Assembly: GCA_963691655.1 (NCBI GenBank)
Contig: OY829326.1
Span: 97,953,235-98,017,234, forward strand
Direction: 5' to 3'
Length of the DNA stretch: 64,000 nucleotides
From: Toxonevra muliebris
Taxonomy: Eukaryota; Arthropoda; Insecta; Diptera; Pallopteridae
The notes beneath the pieces are model-generated. The model saw only the letters and a list, made by a program, of their open reading frames with translations, made no database searches and had not been told where the DNA came from. Of the stretch, positions 10,847 through 22,380 are shown piece by piece (positions within the stretch are counted from its first letter, which is position 1; the number at the start of each line of letters is the position of its first letter). Made by a program: the position numbers and the translations under genes.

Positions 10847-11900
10847 CAAGGCTGTATTTAGAGGGAGGTTTTGGGGGTTCTGACCCTCCCCCGAAATGTG
10901 GAAACTTTATTCTAATTTTTGAGATTAATTGCTAATGGATGGAAAAAAAGTCAAAATAAAATCTATTTAACGATATTTTTTACTTCCATCGGTTTTTTTT
11001 TCTAAAAAGTCAAATATAAAAAATAAATTTGAAATCTTAGTTACACTATGCGATCAAATCCGATTTGTTTTCTTCGACATGAGGTTTGACTACGGATTGA
11101 AAAAGAGAAGGTGATACTGAGCACTCCTGCATTCATAGTTTTTCTAGGTCAGTAACTCTTTTCGATTCAAAGTTTCGTCCTGAATCAGTTTGAAAAGCTT
11201 AAAAATTAATAAAAATAGAAAAAATTATCGGATCCTTGTAAAATTAGACTTGCTTGAACCCCATTTTTTTTCCTAAAACGTGACATGATGGGAAATTTTT
11301 GACCTCAGATTCGTGTTCAACGTGAAAAATTCTTTCGCAAAACTCCATCTTATTAGCAAAACCCATGCAGTTTTAGGAGGCAATCTTAAAGTATAATTAA
11401 TTTTTTAACGCATTATTGCTTAGAGCACCACTACTAGAAAGATCTCTTTCAATGCTGTGACTTCACGAATTTAGGGAATATAAGCCAACCTCATCCGGGT
11501 TCCTTATCATTGATAATGGCTCAAATTCCCAATGATGATCATTTGAAAAAAATGAGCCTCTACTATTTTTGGTAATTTTTTTGAGGTTGGGTACATCATC
11601 AATGTCAATGAGACAATGAAATTATGTCTCTCACGATAAAAAAATGCATATTAAATAATATTTATTTTAAAAAATATAATTTGATTATTCTGGGAAATTT
11701 TTGTCACTTTTGGCCATTTTTTTGAGGTTAAGAATAAAAAAATCGGAAAATTGTTCCTAAAATTTTAATTTTATAGGTTCCATCAAATGTATCAGCGATT
11801 TAATTTATTGTATTTAAAAATCAGTTTGATAAAAATTATTTATGAATAATTTCATCGAATGAAAATCCCCCCCCCGAAAAAATTTCTGGCTACGGCCCTG
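10847..11900 (+). mobile_element. hAT-type element, family H1 copy 1
   Basis: It starts CAAGGCTGTATTTAGAGGG and ends TGGCTACGGCCCTG. It is flanked by a perfect 8-bp duplication TTGCAAAT (10839-10846 and 11901-11908). An 8-bp duplication with T at position 2 and A at position 7 is characteristic of the hAT superfamily. Two further copies lie at 14114-14989 (inverted) and 42620-43395. At 1054 bp this is the longest of the three, and it includes a block (about 11215-11390) largely absent from the others. There is no transposase frame, so it is non-autonomous. Confidence 0.92.
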
Positions 11901-11924
11901 TTGCAAATGATATGACCGGCACTG

Positions 11925-12000
11925 TATCTCTAGAAACAGCTACAGTTACAGAACATATTTATAATTGTCGTAAAAATTCTTAGAATATCTTTTCAATTAT
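11925..12000 (+). repeat. Old repeat (family C), right half
   Basis: After the Tc1-like element the sequence resumes with CAGAACATATTTATAATTGT and ATATCTTTTCAATTATT. These also occur together at 15297-15350, directly downstream of the left-half match there. Confidence 0.6.
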
Positions 12001-13026
12001 TTAAAAAAAATAAAATAAAATTTATTACATTTAATAATACGATATTAAAAATAAATGTTTCTGTTTCATAATAGCATTTTATAAATGCAAATTTCAAATT
12101 ATTTGCTAAAATGCCAAATTAATTACAATTTTAATTTGGTGTCATAAAATAAAAGAAAAGAAATTTGAGAGACTAGGTTAGGTACTCAAAACCGTCTAAG
12201 AAAATTAAGAAACAAAATAATGCTGCTATTAAAAACACTATTGAGTTCTTAAGAAAATAATATTTATCAACTACAACTTGAAAGTTAGAAAAACCAATTC
12301 CAAGTACACACCAATTTCCTTACTATTTCATAACAGAAAAATAAAAGATAATTTTAATAATGCATCCATCACATGGCATTTCAGATATGGTTGGCGTGTA
12401 AAGTTTTGGAAATATTTTACAGGCACATTAAGAAAAATCCCAAGCTCTTAAAAAAAAAAAAACTCATGCTTGAATATTTCCATGACAGTTCCGCATCAAA
12501 GTCACCGCGAATGCAATGAAAAAATATTTAGAAAAAAAAATCCCCATTTTATTTTCTTTTTAACTTGACATGAAATTTTCATTGTCATATTATTGTCAGT
12601 CATGCAGTAGTCGCAATTTAAATAAATTATTATTTTCTTTGAACAATAAAAAGATGATGTTTAAAACTATTAACTATTCACACTACCTAACTACATACGT
12701 GTTGTAACCTAAAACTACAACAACTATTACAACTCTAACTGCTACTACTAAGAAGTTTGTATTCATAAACGAATATTAAGTGAGTGCTAAAACTGGGCAA
12801 TGCTATGGTAGTCACGTGTTCGTTTTACAACAACAAACGGAGAAAAAATCATAAAACATTTTTACTTCCATAAAAATCAATGCAAACACAGTGTTCGCTC
12901 TATACGATTCACAATAGCCAGAAAGGCTCACTCATAAAATGAAAAATACCTGCTTGAAGAAGTGAAGTAGGAGTTTCTTCAAATGTGAAACAACATTTAA
13001 AAAAAACATATATGTATATATATATA
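12001..13026. other. AT-rich spacer, no gene seen
   Basis: AT-rich sequence with A-runs. No frame, structural RNA or repeat family could be assigned. Confidence 0.4.
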
Positions 13027-13272
13027 CAGTGAAGGACAAAAGTCTACATACATTGCACCCGAATTTCAGTTTCAGTAAAACTAAAAATTCTAAAGGAAAA
13101 ATTGAGATTGCGTGACTATTTATTTATAAAAAAAAAACATAACGGTAAATTCACAATCATAACAAAAAATTAATATGCCAGAATTATTCATACATTATGA
13201 ATTTATGTAAGGACCAATTGTTTTGCATGAGCAATAACATTTTATGTGTATATTCTCTTTTGTCCCCCACTG
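13027..13272. mobile_element. Tc1/mariner-type MITE
   Basis: A 246-bp element begins CAGTGAAGGACAAAAG and ends CTTTTGTCCCCCACTG, with TA on both sides (13025-13026 and 13273-13274). About 190 bp of related internal sequence (including AACGGTAAATTCACAA and ATAACAAAAAATTAA) occurs at 36860-37050 without these ends. Confidence 0.82.
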
Positions 13273-14105
13273 TATGTAGGTATATATTGCAGTAATTTAA
13301 CTAACAATATGCCCATTTACTTTGGTGCTATGATATTTCAACAAAAGTAGCTTACCAACTCTGACTGTGATTCATCGATGAATTAACTACTGTGCTGTTT
13401 AAAGCTTAGTAGAATAGTAAAGCTAGTAGATCTTCAAGCCATGAGTACAAACGAGTTATTCGTAATATTGCAAAGTCAACAAATGCATGAACATTAACAC
13501 TGCAATTCACACATTCATAGACATTCATTCAATATACATTCACACTCCCACCAAACTTCCAATATCATGGAGATCGCATACACTCGCGGAAAAAGAATAT
13601 TATAGGTAACAATAAAAAATATTCATTAACAGTGGATATTTCTATTATGAATAACTCTATTGTTTTACACTCAAATCTGCGAGTTTCCATAGTCATTTTT
13701 GAGGCTACAGGTTCAGGCGTTAATTATACGGATTTAAATATATTCTAAGACGTAAGCTAGATTTCTCTCAAAACAAAAATCGCTATGTAGAATTTCGAAA
13801 AAAATTTTAACCCAAAAGTGCAAAAATTGGTCATTTTTTACCTACTTTAAAATCTCAAAACAATTTCTTTAATGTTTTGGCTTGAAACCTTTTGACTAAT
13901 ACTTAGTCAGTTTTTTATCCGATCTTTAACTTTATTACCAGTTTTCAGCTATTAAAATAATTGTGGAAAATTGTTTCTAGATTTTATAAATAATAAAAAA
14001 TGACCAAAATCGGGCTTTCGCATTTTGGAGTTAAGATTTCTCGAAACCCTGATGTGATAGAAAAATTCTGCAACCCGATTCTGTTGGTTGAGGATTGCCC
14101 TTATA
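13273..14105. other. AT-rich spacer, no gene seen
   Basis: No coding frame or known repeat recognised. The right end (about 14070-14113) together with 14990-15060 is contiguous flanking sequence of the second hAT insertion. Confidence 0.35.
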
Positions 14106-14113
14106 GTGCGGAC

Positions 14114-14989
14114 CAGGGCCGTAGCCAGAAATTTTTTTCGGGGGGGGTTTTCATTCGAAGAAAATATTCATAAATAATTTTTATCAAACTGATTTTTAAA
14201 TACAATAAATTAAATCAATGTTACATTTGATGGGCCATATAAAATTAAAATTTTAGGAAAAATTTTCCGATTTTTTTTAATCTTAACCTCAAAAAAAAAT
14301 GGCCAAAAGTGACAAAAAATTCCCAGAATAATCAAATTAAATGTTTTCAAATAAATATTATTCAATGTACATTCTAGTGCATTTTTTTTATCGTGAGGGA
14401 CATAATTTCATTAACTCATTGACTTCCCACTACTGATGATGTACCCAACCTCAAAAAAATTGCCAAAAATTGTAGAGGCTCATTTTTTTCAAATGATCAT
14501 CATTGGGAATTTGAGCCATTATCAATGATAAGGAACCCGGATGAGGTTAGCTTATATTCCCTAAATTCGTGAAGTCACAGCATTGAAAGAGATCTTCCTA
14601 GTCGTGGTGCTTTATTCTATTTTATTAATTTTTAAACTTTTCAAACTGATTCAGGACGAAACCTTATTTCAAAAACAGTTACTGACCTATGAATGCAGGA
14701 GTGCTCAGTATCACATTTCCTTTTTGAATACGTAGTCAAACCTCATGTCGAAGAAAACAAATCGGATTTGATCGCATAGTGTAACTAAGATTTCAAATTT
14801 ATTTTTTATATTTGACTTTTTAGAAAAATAAACCGATGGAAGTAAAAAATATCGTTAAATAGATTTTATTTTGACTTTTTTCCATCCATTGGCAATTAAT
14901 CTCAAAAATTAGAATAAAGTTTCCACATTTCGGGGGGGGTGGGAGGACAGAAGCCCCAAAATCGCCCCCCCCCCCTAAATACGGCCTTG
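14114..14989 (-). mobile_element. hAT-type element, family H1 copy 2
   Basis: An inverted copy of the family, with ends CAGGGCCGTAGCCAGAAA and CTAAATACGGCCTTG. Both sides carry the perfect 8-bp duplication GTGCGGAC (14106-14113 and 14990-14997). G/C homopolymer runs lie just inside both ends, as in the other copies. It is 876 bp long and has no transposase. Confidence 0.92.
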
Positions 14990-15116
14990 GTGCGGACACA
15001 CGAGGGAAAATTTCGCCGAAGTGCGGGATTTAAAATTTTGATGGTTATACTGCAAAAAAAAAAAGATGGAATTTCATTGAGAATCGAATTTCGTTTTTGA
15101 CGCATTAAAAGTTTAT

Positions 15117-15350
15117 TGTATACTCTATAAATGTCTATAAATTGACGGGATGTTTCAAATGTACAAAACCTACAGAAAACAGCAGGTATTTTACGGTCAT
15201 TCAATTTTGTATACATCGAAAAATCCTGTGAGCGGGTCTGGCTATGCCTGCAGTTTTGAAATACTTTAAAATATTGGGAAAATATGTCACAATTGCAGAA
15301 CATATTCACAATTGTCGTAAAATGTCTTGAAATATCTTTTCAATTATTCT
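15117..15350 (+). repeat. Family C repeat, copy without the Tc1-like insertion
   Basis: This copy matches 8060-8436 and continues, without interruption at AAAATATTGG, into the sequence that at the first locus lies beyond the Tc1-like element (11925-12000). It is therefore a natural uninterrupted relative of that site. It also lacks the 220-bp middle block of copy 1. Confidence 0.65.
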
Positions 15351-15412
15351 TCAAAACAAAAAATCTACGGGTCTGTTGGTTGAGAAAGTTGGCAGCCCTA
15401 ATTATGAAACTT

Positions 15413-15823
15413 GACAATCTCGAGAGTCTAGTTGATAGTGCACAAGACTTTCACCCAGAAGGTTGCGGATTCGATTCCCGTCTCGGTCTGGTGGTTAATT
15501 CTCTTAAATTTCTTATATTCACTATCGATGTGTAGTGTATGAGAATTATAAGAATGTGTACATGTACACACCTTGGTAGGCAATGGCAAAACCACCGAAC
15601 TGATAAAAAATTACCACACAGCCGTTCGGAATCGACGTTAAACTGTAGGTCCTAACATCACCACTGTGGTCCAGTGGCAGAATGTCAGATTCTTGTCTCT
15701 GGAGACCTGAGTTCGATTTTTATCTATCTTTCTTTCTCTCTTTCATAACTTAGCGCTTTGGTATAATAGATTTTATAGGTCGCAGTACCTGACTTTCGAG
15801 TCGTCCTTCCTTCCAATAATAAT
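15413..15823 (+). mobile_element. Composite tRNA-derived SINE with two tRNA-like heads
   Basis: A 13-bp duplication AATTATGAAACTT flanks the insertion (15400-15412 and 15824-15836). The 5' head looks tRNA-derived: an A-box-like AGTCTAGTTGATAGTG at 15425-15440 and a B-box-like GGATTCGATTCCC at 15467-15479. A second tRNA-like head follows at about 15661-15722, with GGTCCAGTGGCAGAATG and GAGTTCGAT. The 3' end carries TTATAGGTCGC, shared with the LINE tail at 6240-6263, and ends in AAT repeats. SINEs of this build are transcribed by RNA polymerase III and moved by LINE machinery. Confidence 0.88.
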
Positions 15824-15836
15824 AATTATGAAACTT

Positions 15837-17000
15837 TTCTAAGAATGTTTGGAGGATCATCCTCTAATCTATCAAATTTATATTTTTTACTTCAAATTAA
15901 AGCAGATAAATTTTTGTAGTCAGAGTTTCCCCTCCCACTTCATAGATCCACTCTAAATCGCTCTAAATATTGTAATTGATATATATTAATAGAAGGCAAG
16001 AAAATGATTGTCTTTTTGTGATGTCAATCAGCTACCTAAAAAACATGACTCCAGAGGTTTATATTATATTTTTATAAATTCAATGAGAAAAATAGGCGCC
16101 GACAGATGGAGTGGACACCATTTCACAGCGCAAAAGAAAATTTCGGTTTAAAGTTTAATTTACTGAGAATTTAGTCGACGCCTATTCCTAGGTAGCGGGA
16201 ATGTTAAAAAATGTCGTAGGGGGGGAGGGGGGGGAGGGAAGAAGTGGACTGGTTGTTTAGTTTTTATTGATTTAACCTAACCTATATTCATATGAATTAA
16301 AATTATTTCAGGGAAGATTGTTTGATCCACCCCCCTTCCCCACAACACCCTCCCTCATGTGTTCACCCCAGTCCCTTGGGATAGACATTCCTGAAATTAG
16401 GATGTTGGAGAAGTCCAATAGGCTTTGGTTATTAGATTATAAGTATTACAAAACTCCATCAGGTGAAGTTAGAGATATAAACTAAATTCATGAAGGTCGG
16501 TGTCAAGACCCTCCACAAGCGCCCTAGCAGAAGGAGGGATATTTATCTGGCTTGATAATTTCGAGTTTGTCTAATCTAACAATTTTTTAGTGAACAACTT
16601 TTTCCTGTGGGCGTAAATGATCAAAATTACAGGTAGTCAAGCTACAGATTTTTTAGAAAAGAATTCAACTTCACCGGAAAGACATTGTGACGGAATGATG
16701 AATGAGCGAAACACGTCGTCGTTAAGAGGTAAAATACTGGCAACTCCTAAGAAATCTGGAGACAATGAGTGGCGACATATATATACGCGGCCCTCCTTAT
16801 TATCTCCGCCAATTTTGCTGGCATAAAACTGGTAAACTGGTAACTGACAACTTGAAGTCAATAAGCTTCTGGTTTTTGGTTTCGCGGACGGTCTTGGTCG
16901 AAATTTTAGGTAGTTTGACCACACAGATCAAGGAGAGACAAATAGCAATGATATGAAGATTTTTTTCATTGAGTGTACACACAGCCAGGGAGCAGAAAAT
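15837..17000. other. Spacer with G-rich tract and a small inverted-repeat pair
   Basis: I recognise no gene. A very G-rich tract lies at 16217-16247 and a C-rich one at 16328-16356. AATAGGCGCCGAC at 16091 and its near-complement ending at 16186 form an inverted pair around a 96-bp segment, possibly a tiny MITE. The frames seen around 16600-16980 have no recognisable domain. Confidence 0.4.
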
Positions 17001-18160
17001 AACTTAAACCTACAGAAATTTTAAAGATGCAAATCAAAAATCATGTTTCTAGCTTCAGTTTACAATTAAGTTAAGTTCTTCGCAAAAAAAAAAAACAAAA
17101 ACAAAACAAAAAAAAAATATGTACAACAATAGTTGAAACAGCAGCAGCACAACAAACAGCAGCAAGATGTACAAAAACAATTGCTAAACTGAACAGAACA
17201 AGAAACCGCCTTCTCCTGCTGCAATTTCATGTTATAAAATAATAGTAGAAAAGGTAAACGCATTTCAAGCCACAGCAACTAACGAAACTAGTCAAACAGT
17301 CAAACAGTTCAGGATTATATATCGTGTTGACAGCGTTTATTCGAATTGTTGCTATTGCAAAGGCATAACCATTGCATGCATCATGCCTGACTTGACATGA
17401 CTTTTTACTACTACTTCTACCAATATTAACCACGACCAGCGACGACTCGAGACTTGAGACTTTGAGCTGTTGATAGTATATAGAATTTACGAGCATTTCT
17501 TTTACGATCAGTCGAACTCGAGCAAGCAGATAAACAGGCAAGCAGGCAGGTAGGCAGGCAAGCAGGCAGGCAGGCAGACAGACAGAATATGCGGTCTGAT
17601 CTAGCTGACAGCAGTAGTAACATCAAACAACGGCTTATGAAGAAACGGCAATATTGACAGCACCAGCAGCAACAGCAGCTGAAATGGCAGCAGCAACAAC
17701 AGCGGGGGTAACAGTTTTATGACCTCTTCTTCTTCTCTTTTGCAAATTATAATTTGTTGCTTGTCAGCAACAACAAAGACTTGAAGGAACTGCATGAAAA
17801 TCACGTTCCAAAACTTCAGTTTTGTTTTTTTTTTTCAACTTGGTTTATATTCACTTGTACTATTTCTTTCTCTTCCCGAATAACTAACTGCAACACCAAT
17901 TTGTAGCCTTTTATTTTTGCTTTTTTTGTTGCTCTTACCACTTGTTGCCATTACTCGCTGCTGCTTCTTTTTTAAAACGTTTTTGCTTCTTTCATTATAT
18001 CGAAATTATAACAACTTCTCTTTTTATTTATTTATTTTTTTTTGTTGAGTTTTTGGATGCTGCTATCTCTGCCCCCTGTTCTTGGCTCAGTGTTGTTTTT
18101 TTTAATGAGCATTTAACGGGTGCATCCCACGGAGAAATGTACTTCTTTACTACTTTTTGA
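17000..18160. other. Trinucleotide-rich single-copy-like island
   Basis: CAG/CAA/GTT-rich sequence with T-rich stretches and no gene recognised. It contains the tetranucleotide repeat at 17530-17585. Frames here are rich in single-residue runs (Leu, Cys, Phe) and read as simple-repeat translation. Confidence 0.4.
17530..17585. repeat. Imperfect (GGCA)n microsatellite
   Basis: About 14 units of GGCA with AGCA/GGTA/GACA variants. Confidence 0.85.
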
Positions 18161-19200
18161 AGTATGCTAAAAAATATATGTTCTATTTTTTAAGATCAAC
18201 ATTTTGCTATTTGGAAGTTAAGTTTAAAAATGTATGTATTTGATATGTCTTGAATCCACGCCTTTTAACAAGTGGTTTTACAATATTCTTTTAAAATCTC
18301 AAGATACTTTGTTTTTCAATAAGCACGGGCCAAGTAGTGCTGTTTTTTGGTGAGGCCTAGTGCAGTCAGGTTCATCTGAACCTTGTTCTTCCAACAGACA
18401 TTCGTGTGCCATTTTGTCTTCATTCCACTATCGTCGTCCGAATCGAAGCGTTTTTCCCCATTCATTCAATATGAACACCCAATAGAACCGCTTGATGGTG
18501 ACTGTGTCAGCCACTAGCGGATCCAAGCTAGATTTCGCTGTTATTTAGCTCATGACTTAATCTATTTCGATTCAGATTCTTTACATAAATTCTACCAGAA
18601 AGTTTTCAACAACAAGTTTCTCATCGTTGTTTGTCACTCTCCATATTTATTTAATTTCTTTCAGAAATATCTCTCCTTTTCTATTCCCTACTGAGTTCGT
18701 GGTAAAACCTACTGGCAAAAAATAGGTTTTATATGGACAAAATATGAAACAAAATTCGATGGAATAGTAACCATATATATATACATATATATCTAAAACA
18801 ATTCAAAGTGAACGGAAAATTGTCAGTGAAGAGATTTACTAGTTGTTTAGATGTGAGAAGATATGGAAAGATTATGTAAGATTATAGTCGCGCCAAATTG
18901 TCTCACTTATACTGCATTGGATCCATCGTGATATCACAACTCTCGTTTTAGATAAGGCTTGTCCCTAGTTTGTCGTCGGGCAAAAGTATTTCATTAGATA
19001 AAATTTTAAGGTAGGCTGGACTAAACCAAAGCACTCAGTAGAAAGATAGGATAGAATTATGAGGGGATAAATGGGAAAAAGAAAAATCTAAGGTCTCTCA
19101 ACCTTGAACTTCTGTATTTTACTGATGAACCTTCGAAGCTATGGAAGAGGAAGAGTATGAATATTATTTATATTCAAGACATCACTACTCAACAGTCTTA
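18161..19200. other. Unassigned spacer
   Basis: No gene recognised. TAGCGGATCCAAG at 18515-18527 matches the ends of hAT-like debris elsewhere in the window. An AT dinucleotide run lies near 18772-18793. Confidence 0.35.
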
Positions 19201-20100
19201 ATCTAGTTCTCGCTCATGCCGGACAGTTACTGAGATAATGCTCAGTAATATCGACGTCCTCAAGACAAAATCGGCCGGTTTACGGATCGGTGATGACGCC
19301 CATGTTAGTCATGTGCTATGCCCGGTAATCTCAGGTCCTTTCTTCTTAATTTTCTTAATTGCAGAAGAAATTCCGCTGATCTCCTGTCGGGTTGCCTCAC
19401 GAAGCATTTTGCAATTATGCAGGAGCCAAGCTCGGACTCTCTTCTTCTATGAATAAAACCCACGAAGCCGTGGTGAAATTATAGAGCCTTCATTCACCCG
19501 ATTATCGCCTAATGCATTCCCTGCAATACCACAGTGTGCCGTAACCCATACAAGACATAACTTGTTGTGCCTTACACTCGCTGACCAATTTCGAAGAGCT
19601 GATAAAGTTAGCAAGGGCCTTCACCTATTCACTTCTCAAACCATCTTTGCTCGAGAACCTTTGTTAGGAAGACTGTCCTCTTCTGACCAATGGTAAAATG
19701 GAACTTGGTTTCTTCGTTCAATTACCAACCGGAACCAGTACCACTTAAAATTTTGAATCCGTCAGTATAAAAGACATGACGTAGACCTCGGAGTACGACC
19801 TCTGGACTTAATCATTGATCTCGTTCCGAGAAGCAGTTACAAATCACGATTTTCTACGGACATCAAGAAAAGTGAACACTTTTCTGACAACTGGTGGTAT
19901 AACTGGCTGTGTCCCGTATACACTTCGTCATGCCAGACTGCGTTTAACCTGAGAGTTTAAGCCTCTTTCATCCCTTCTTTACGGATTTGAATCCAAACGA
20001 TGCAAATCGTGTCCGGCATTGAGGACAGAAGCATAGAAGTTGTGTCTTCGGGCTTATTACAATTCCTACACCAGTCGTTTGATATCAGAACTCAGAAGAA
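19200..20100 (-). pseudogene. LINE RNase H-region relic (R1/I-like)
   Basis: On the minus strand, near 19750-19765, the frame reads YTDGFKILSGTGSG, the start of an RNase H domain. Toward lower coordinates, LVWVTAHCGIAGNALGDNR marks the His/Asp-containing C-terminal part of the same fold. These stand where TDGS and GH.GI.GNE.AD motifs are found in R1/I-type LINE RNase H domains. The pieces are in different frames and some expected residues have changed (GNALGD for GNE.AD), so the copy is well decayed. The 5' reverse transcriptase is not recognisable. Confidence 0.7.
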
Positions 20101-20745
20101 ATATAGAGTGGTCCTGAAATAGTGCGCAGTTTTTTATTTTATTTTATATTTAATAACTTTAAGTGTTGCTTGACTGACGACGTAGAACTTTATCTCTGAG
20201 TCAGAGACATAATCTAAGAGACTTCAAACATGCTATTTAAAATTAATCTCAAGGAGAAATTTATATTTAAACTAAAAATTTAGTAGCCTCCACTTATTTT
20301 GATCCCTTTTGTGTTTGATAAATACATTTGTTCTTGACAAAATTTTACAGATAAATTGTGGTCGAAGTTTGTTTACAGAACTGGAGGAGACTCTGCCAAC
20401 AAACCTTGTAAGGTTCATTTGTAGTACCAAGTGGTTTCAGGATGGGTAGAAGTTTATGAGATTTGTTTTGAGGAGCAGGACTCCAAATATATAGGAACAA
20501 CATTTCAGTTGTATCTATCGTTTTCGATTGTTTTTTTAATTTTTAATTAAGCAATCTATATTTGTTGATGAATATTTATTGGTATAAAAATTCCTCTTTA
20601 GGTTACTCAAAAAAAAAAAAAAATTTAATTCTGGGGCATTTAATGGGTTAAGTTCTTCGGAACACATTTAGTCCTATAGGTGATGTTTATAGGTACGCAC
20701 CTTTCCCTGAAATTCTGCGAACCCACCCCGAATCCGTCTTCTAAA
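20101..20745. other. AT-rich spacer, no gene seen
   Basis: No recognisable frame or repeat apart from an A-run near 20610. Confidence 0.35.
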
Positions 20746-20749
20746 ACTA

Positions 20750-21120
20750 CTGAATCACTTATTTCTCGCTTGCTAATGACCAACCAAAATAAAACTTTTC
20801 TGGGAACTTGTTCTTGTCTGGTAGTTTCAAATTGGAAAACTTAATGTAATATTTCTGGTAACATTCATTGCCTTCAATGGTAAAAGAGGACTCGTCATCC
20901 ATCACGCAATTGTACGAAGAATTGGGTGCGAAATAAATTTTAGAAAGGTTACTCAAACGGATTTTTTTGTTGTTGTTGTTCGTTTAATATCCAATAATTC
21001 CAAATAGTTTTTATTTGTATTTTTAGAAACTTTGTATTTTTTACAAATCTTTTATAAGACTTTGCTTTTCGACCCATTGTTTCTGCTTTCAAAAGAGTCC
21101 GAATTTTGGAGTTATTAAAC
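20750..21120 (-). pseudogene. Tc1/mariner-type transposase relic
   Basis: A minus-strand frame (20759-20956) contains CVMDDESSFTIEGNE followed by KFPEKFYFGWSLASEK. This matches the block around the first catalytic Asp of DDE transposases of the Tc1/mariner type with FP.K...W..S spacing. Upstream on the same strand (to about 21120) there are frameshifted traces of the preceding DNA-binding part. The second and third catalytic blocks are missing and no terminal repeats were found. It resembles the relic at 47800-48740 and may be of the same group. Confidence 0.7.
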
Positions 21121-21478
21121 ACAAATTTTTCCCCTAGTATCTTTTTTTCTTTCTATAATTTTTTTTTATTCTCCAGCACTTTAATTTTAATATCTATAAA
21201 TGATTTTGTTTAAAACCCATTTCTTTAAAATTATGAGAAACTTAATTTTTCTTCTTTTTTAGATTTTTTGAGTAAAATTTAGAAAGGAAACTCAGACGTT
21301 GTGATTCATTTAGTGACCTTTTTGAAACTAATTATTTTATGATAAACTTGAAAATATTTGGAAAATAACTAATTGATTCTACGGTTGCATTGTCAATTTA
21401 AAGTTTTTGAAAACAATTGTAAGTTGTTTTGCACGGTCTATTATTAATGTCTCGATTTAATTCACCAAACGTTATGAG

Positions 21479-21539
21479 TTGAATACTATAAAATTCAAAT
21501 TGTCTTGAATGCCGACAATTTGAATTTTATAGTATTCAA
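21479..21539. repeat. Perfect 26-bp inverted repeat (hairpin)
   Basis: Arms 21479-21504 and 21514-21539 are exact reverse complements, separated by the 9-base loop TTGAATGCC. If transcribed, the RNA would form a long uninterrupted stem. No target duplication is seen outside the arms. It may be a tiny foldback element, a hairpin RNA source, or a recent palindromic duplication. Confidence 0.85.
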
Positions 21540-21633
21540 TATAAAACCTACGTTCTCTTGGCAGTGTTGAGGTGGTTTCTCGGTTATAGCTAACGAAAGT
21601 GGCAAGTTTTATCAAATCCACAGGATGGTTTAA

Positions 21634-22350
21634 GGGGTTATATACGTTTTGGTACGGGAAACTTAGGGCATATTTGTGATTTTTTTTGGACTATTTGAAA
21701 TAATTTATTTCAAACCAGCATAACAGGTATACACAGTACATATTCTTACGAAAAACAGAGTGGTCGGATATGAAAAAATATTGAAAATTGTAGAAGTTGT
21801 AGCTCTTGTCCTGTTGCACGATTTTTCTGCAGAGTCTGGCGGTGACTACGATTGAATGCCAACAACTCAACTGTAATCCAAAAAACAAAAAATTTACAGT
21901 TGTTTACTACAGCGCTGAGTACTTGATCGAAAAATTTTGAAAAAAAACCTTTTTCTCATACTGAAACCATGATGCAAAAGTCTCAAAAATGTATTTAAAA
22001 AAAATTATTAATTAAGACAAATACTGCACATGAAAAAATGATCGTTCAAGTACTCAAGTATTGTAACTAGGAAAAAATTTAAAAAAAAATTAGATGAATT
22101 GGTCAAGTAGTTTTTGAGATATCGCGGTCACCGCAAAGGCATTTTTCAAAAAACATCATTCGGAGAAAATCACGTTTAAAGTTTTGAGTGCACTTTATTC
22201 ATGAACAGTAGCGCGCTACAAATCCAGTTGCTACTTACGATCTACTGCTCGGATTAACTTGAAATTTTGAAGATAAACTTTTGAAAGTATGTTTATTCGG
22301 AATAACTCATACATTTTTTTTGTTTGATTTTTTGACTCATGAAAACGTAA
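21634..22350 (-). mobile_element. TTAA-type element, family B, copy 2
   Basis: The left end is TTAA (21630-21633) followed by GGGGTTATATACGTTTT. The right end has the inverted motif GAAAACGTAA near 22341-22350. From about 21880 to 22345 it is the inverted counterpart of 3904-4409. It contains about 250 bp more than copy 1 on its left side. There is no recognisable transposase. Mobilisation by a piggyBac-type transposase is inferred from TTAA only. Confidence 0.7.
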
Positions 22351-22380
22351 AGAGGACCAAAGGGGAAGCACTAGAGCTTC

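Larger units (their letters stand above)
8437..11924 (-). mobile_element. Tc1-like element with nested insertions
   Basis: The outer ends are inverted: CAGTGCCGGTATATCATTTG at 8437 and the complementary ...CCGGCACTG ending at 11924, each beside TA. The element contains a minus-strand transposase relic (about 8750-10400). It was later invaded by a family A MITE (9407-10215) and a hAT element (10847-11900). Unusually, about 450 bp of its left side (8437-8905), including the 3' end of the transposase gene, is repeated in inverted orientation at 10430-10846. It therefore looks like a foldback or rearranged Tc1 copy. Confidence 0.8.

Noticed and set aside
15661..15722. Second tRNA-like segment as a functional tRNA gene
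   Set aside because: The acceptor stem does not pair, the B-box region is degraded to a T-run, and it lies within the SINE target duplications.
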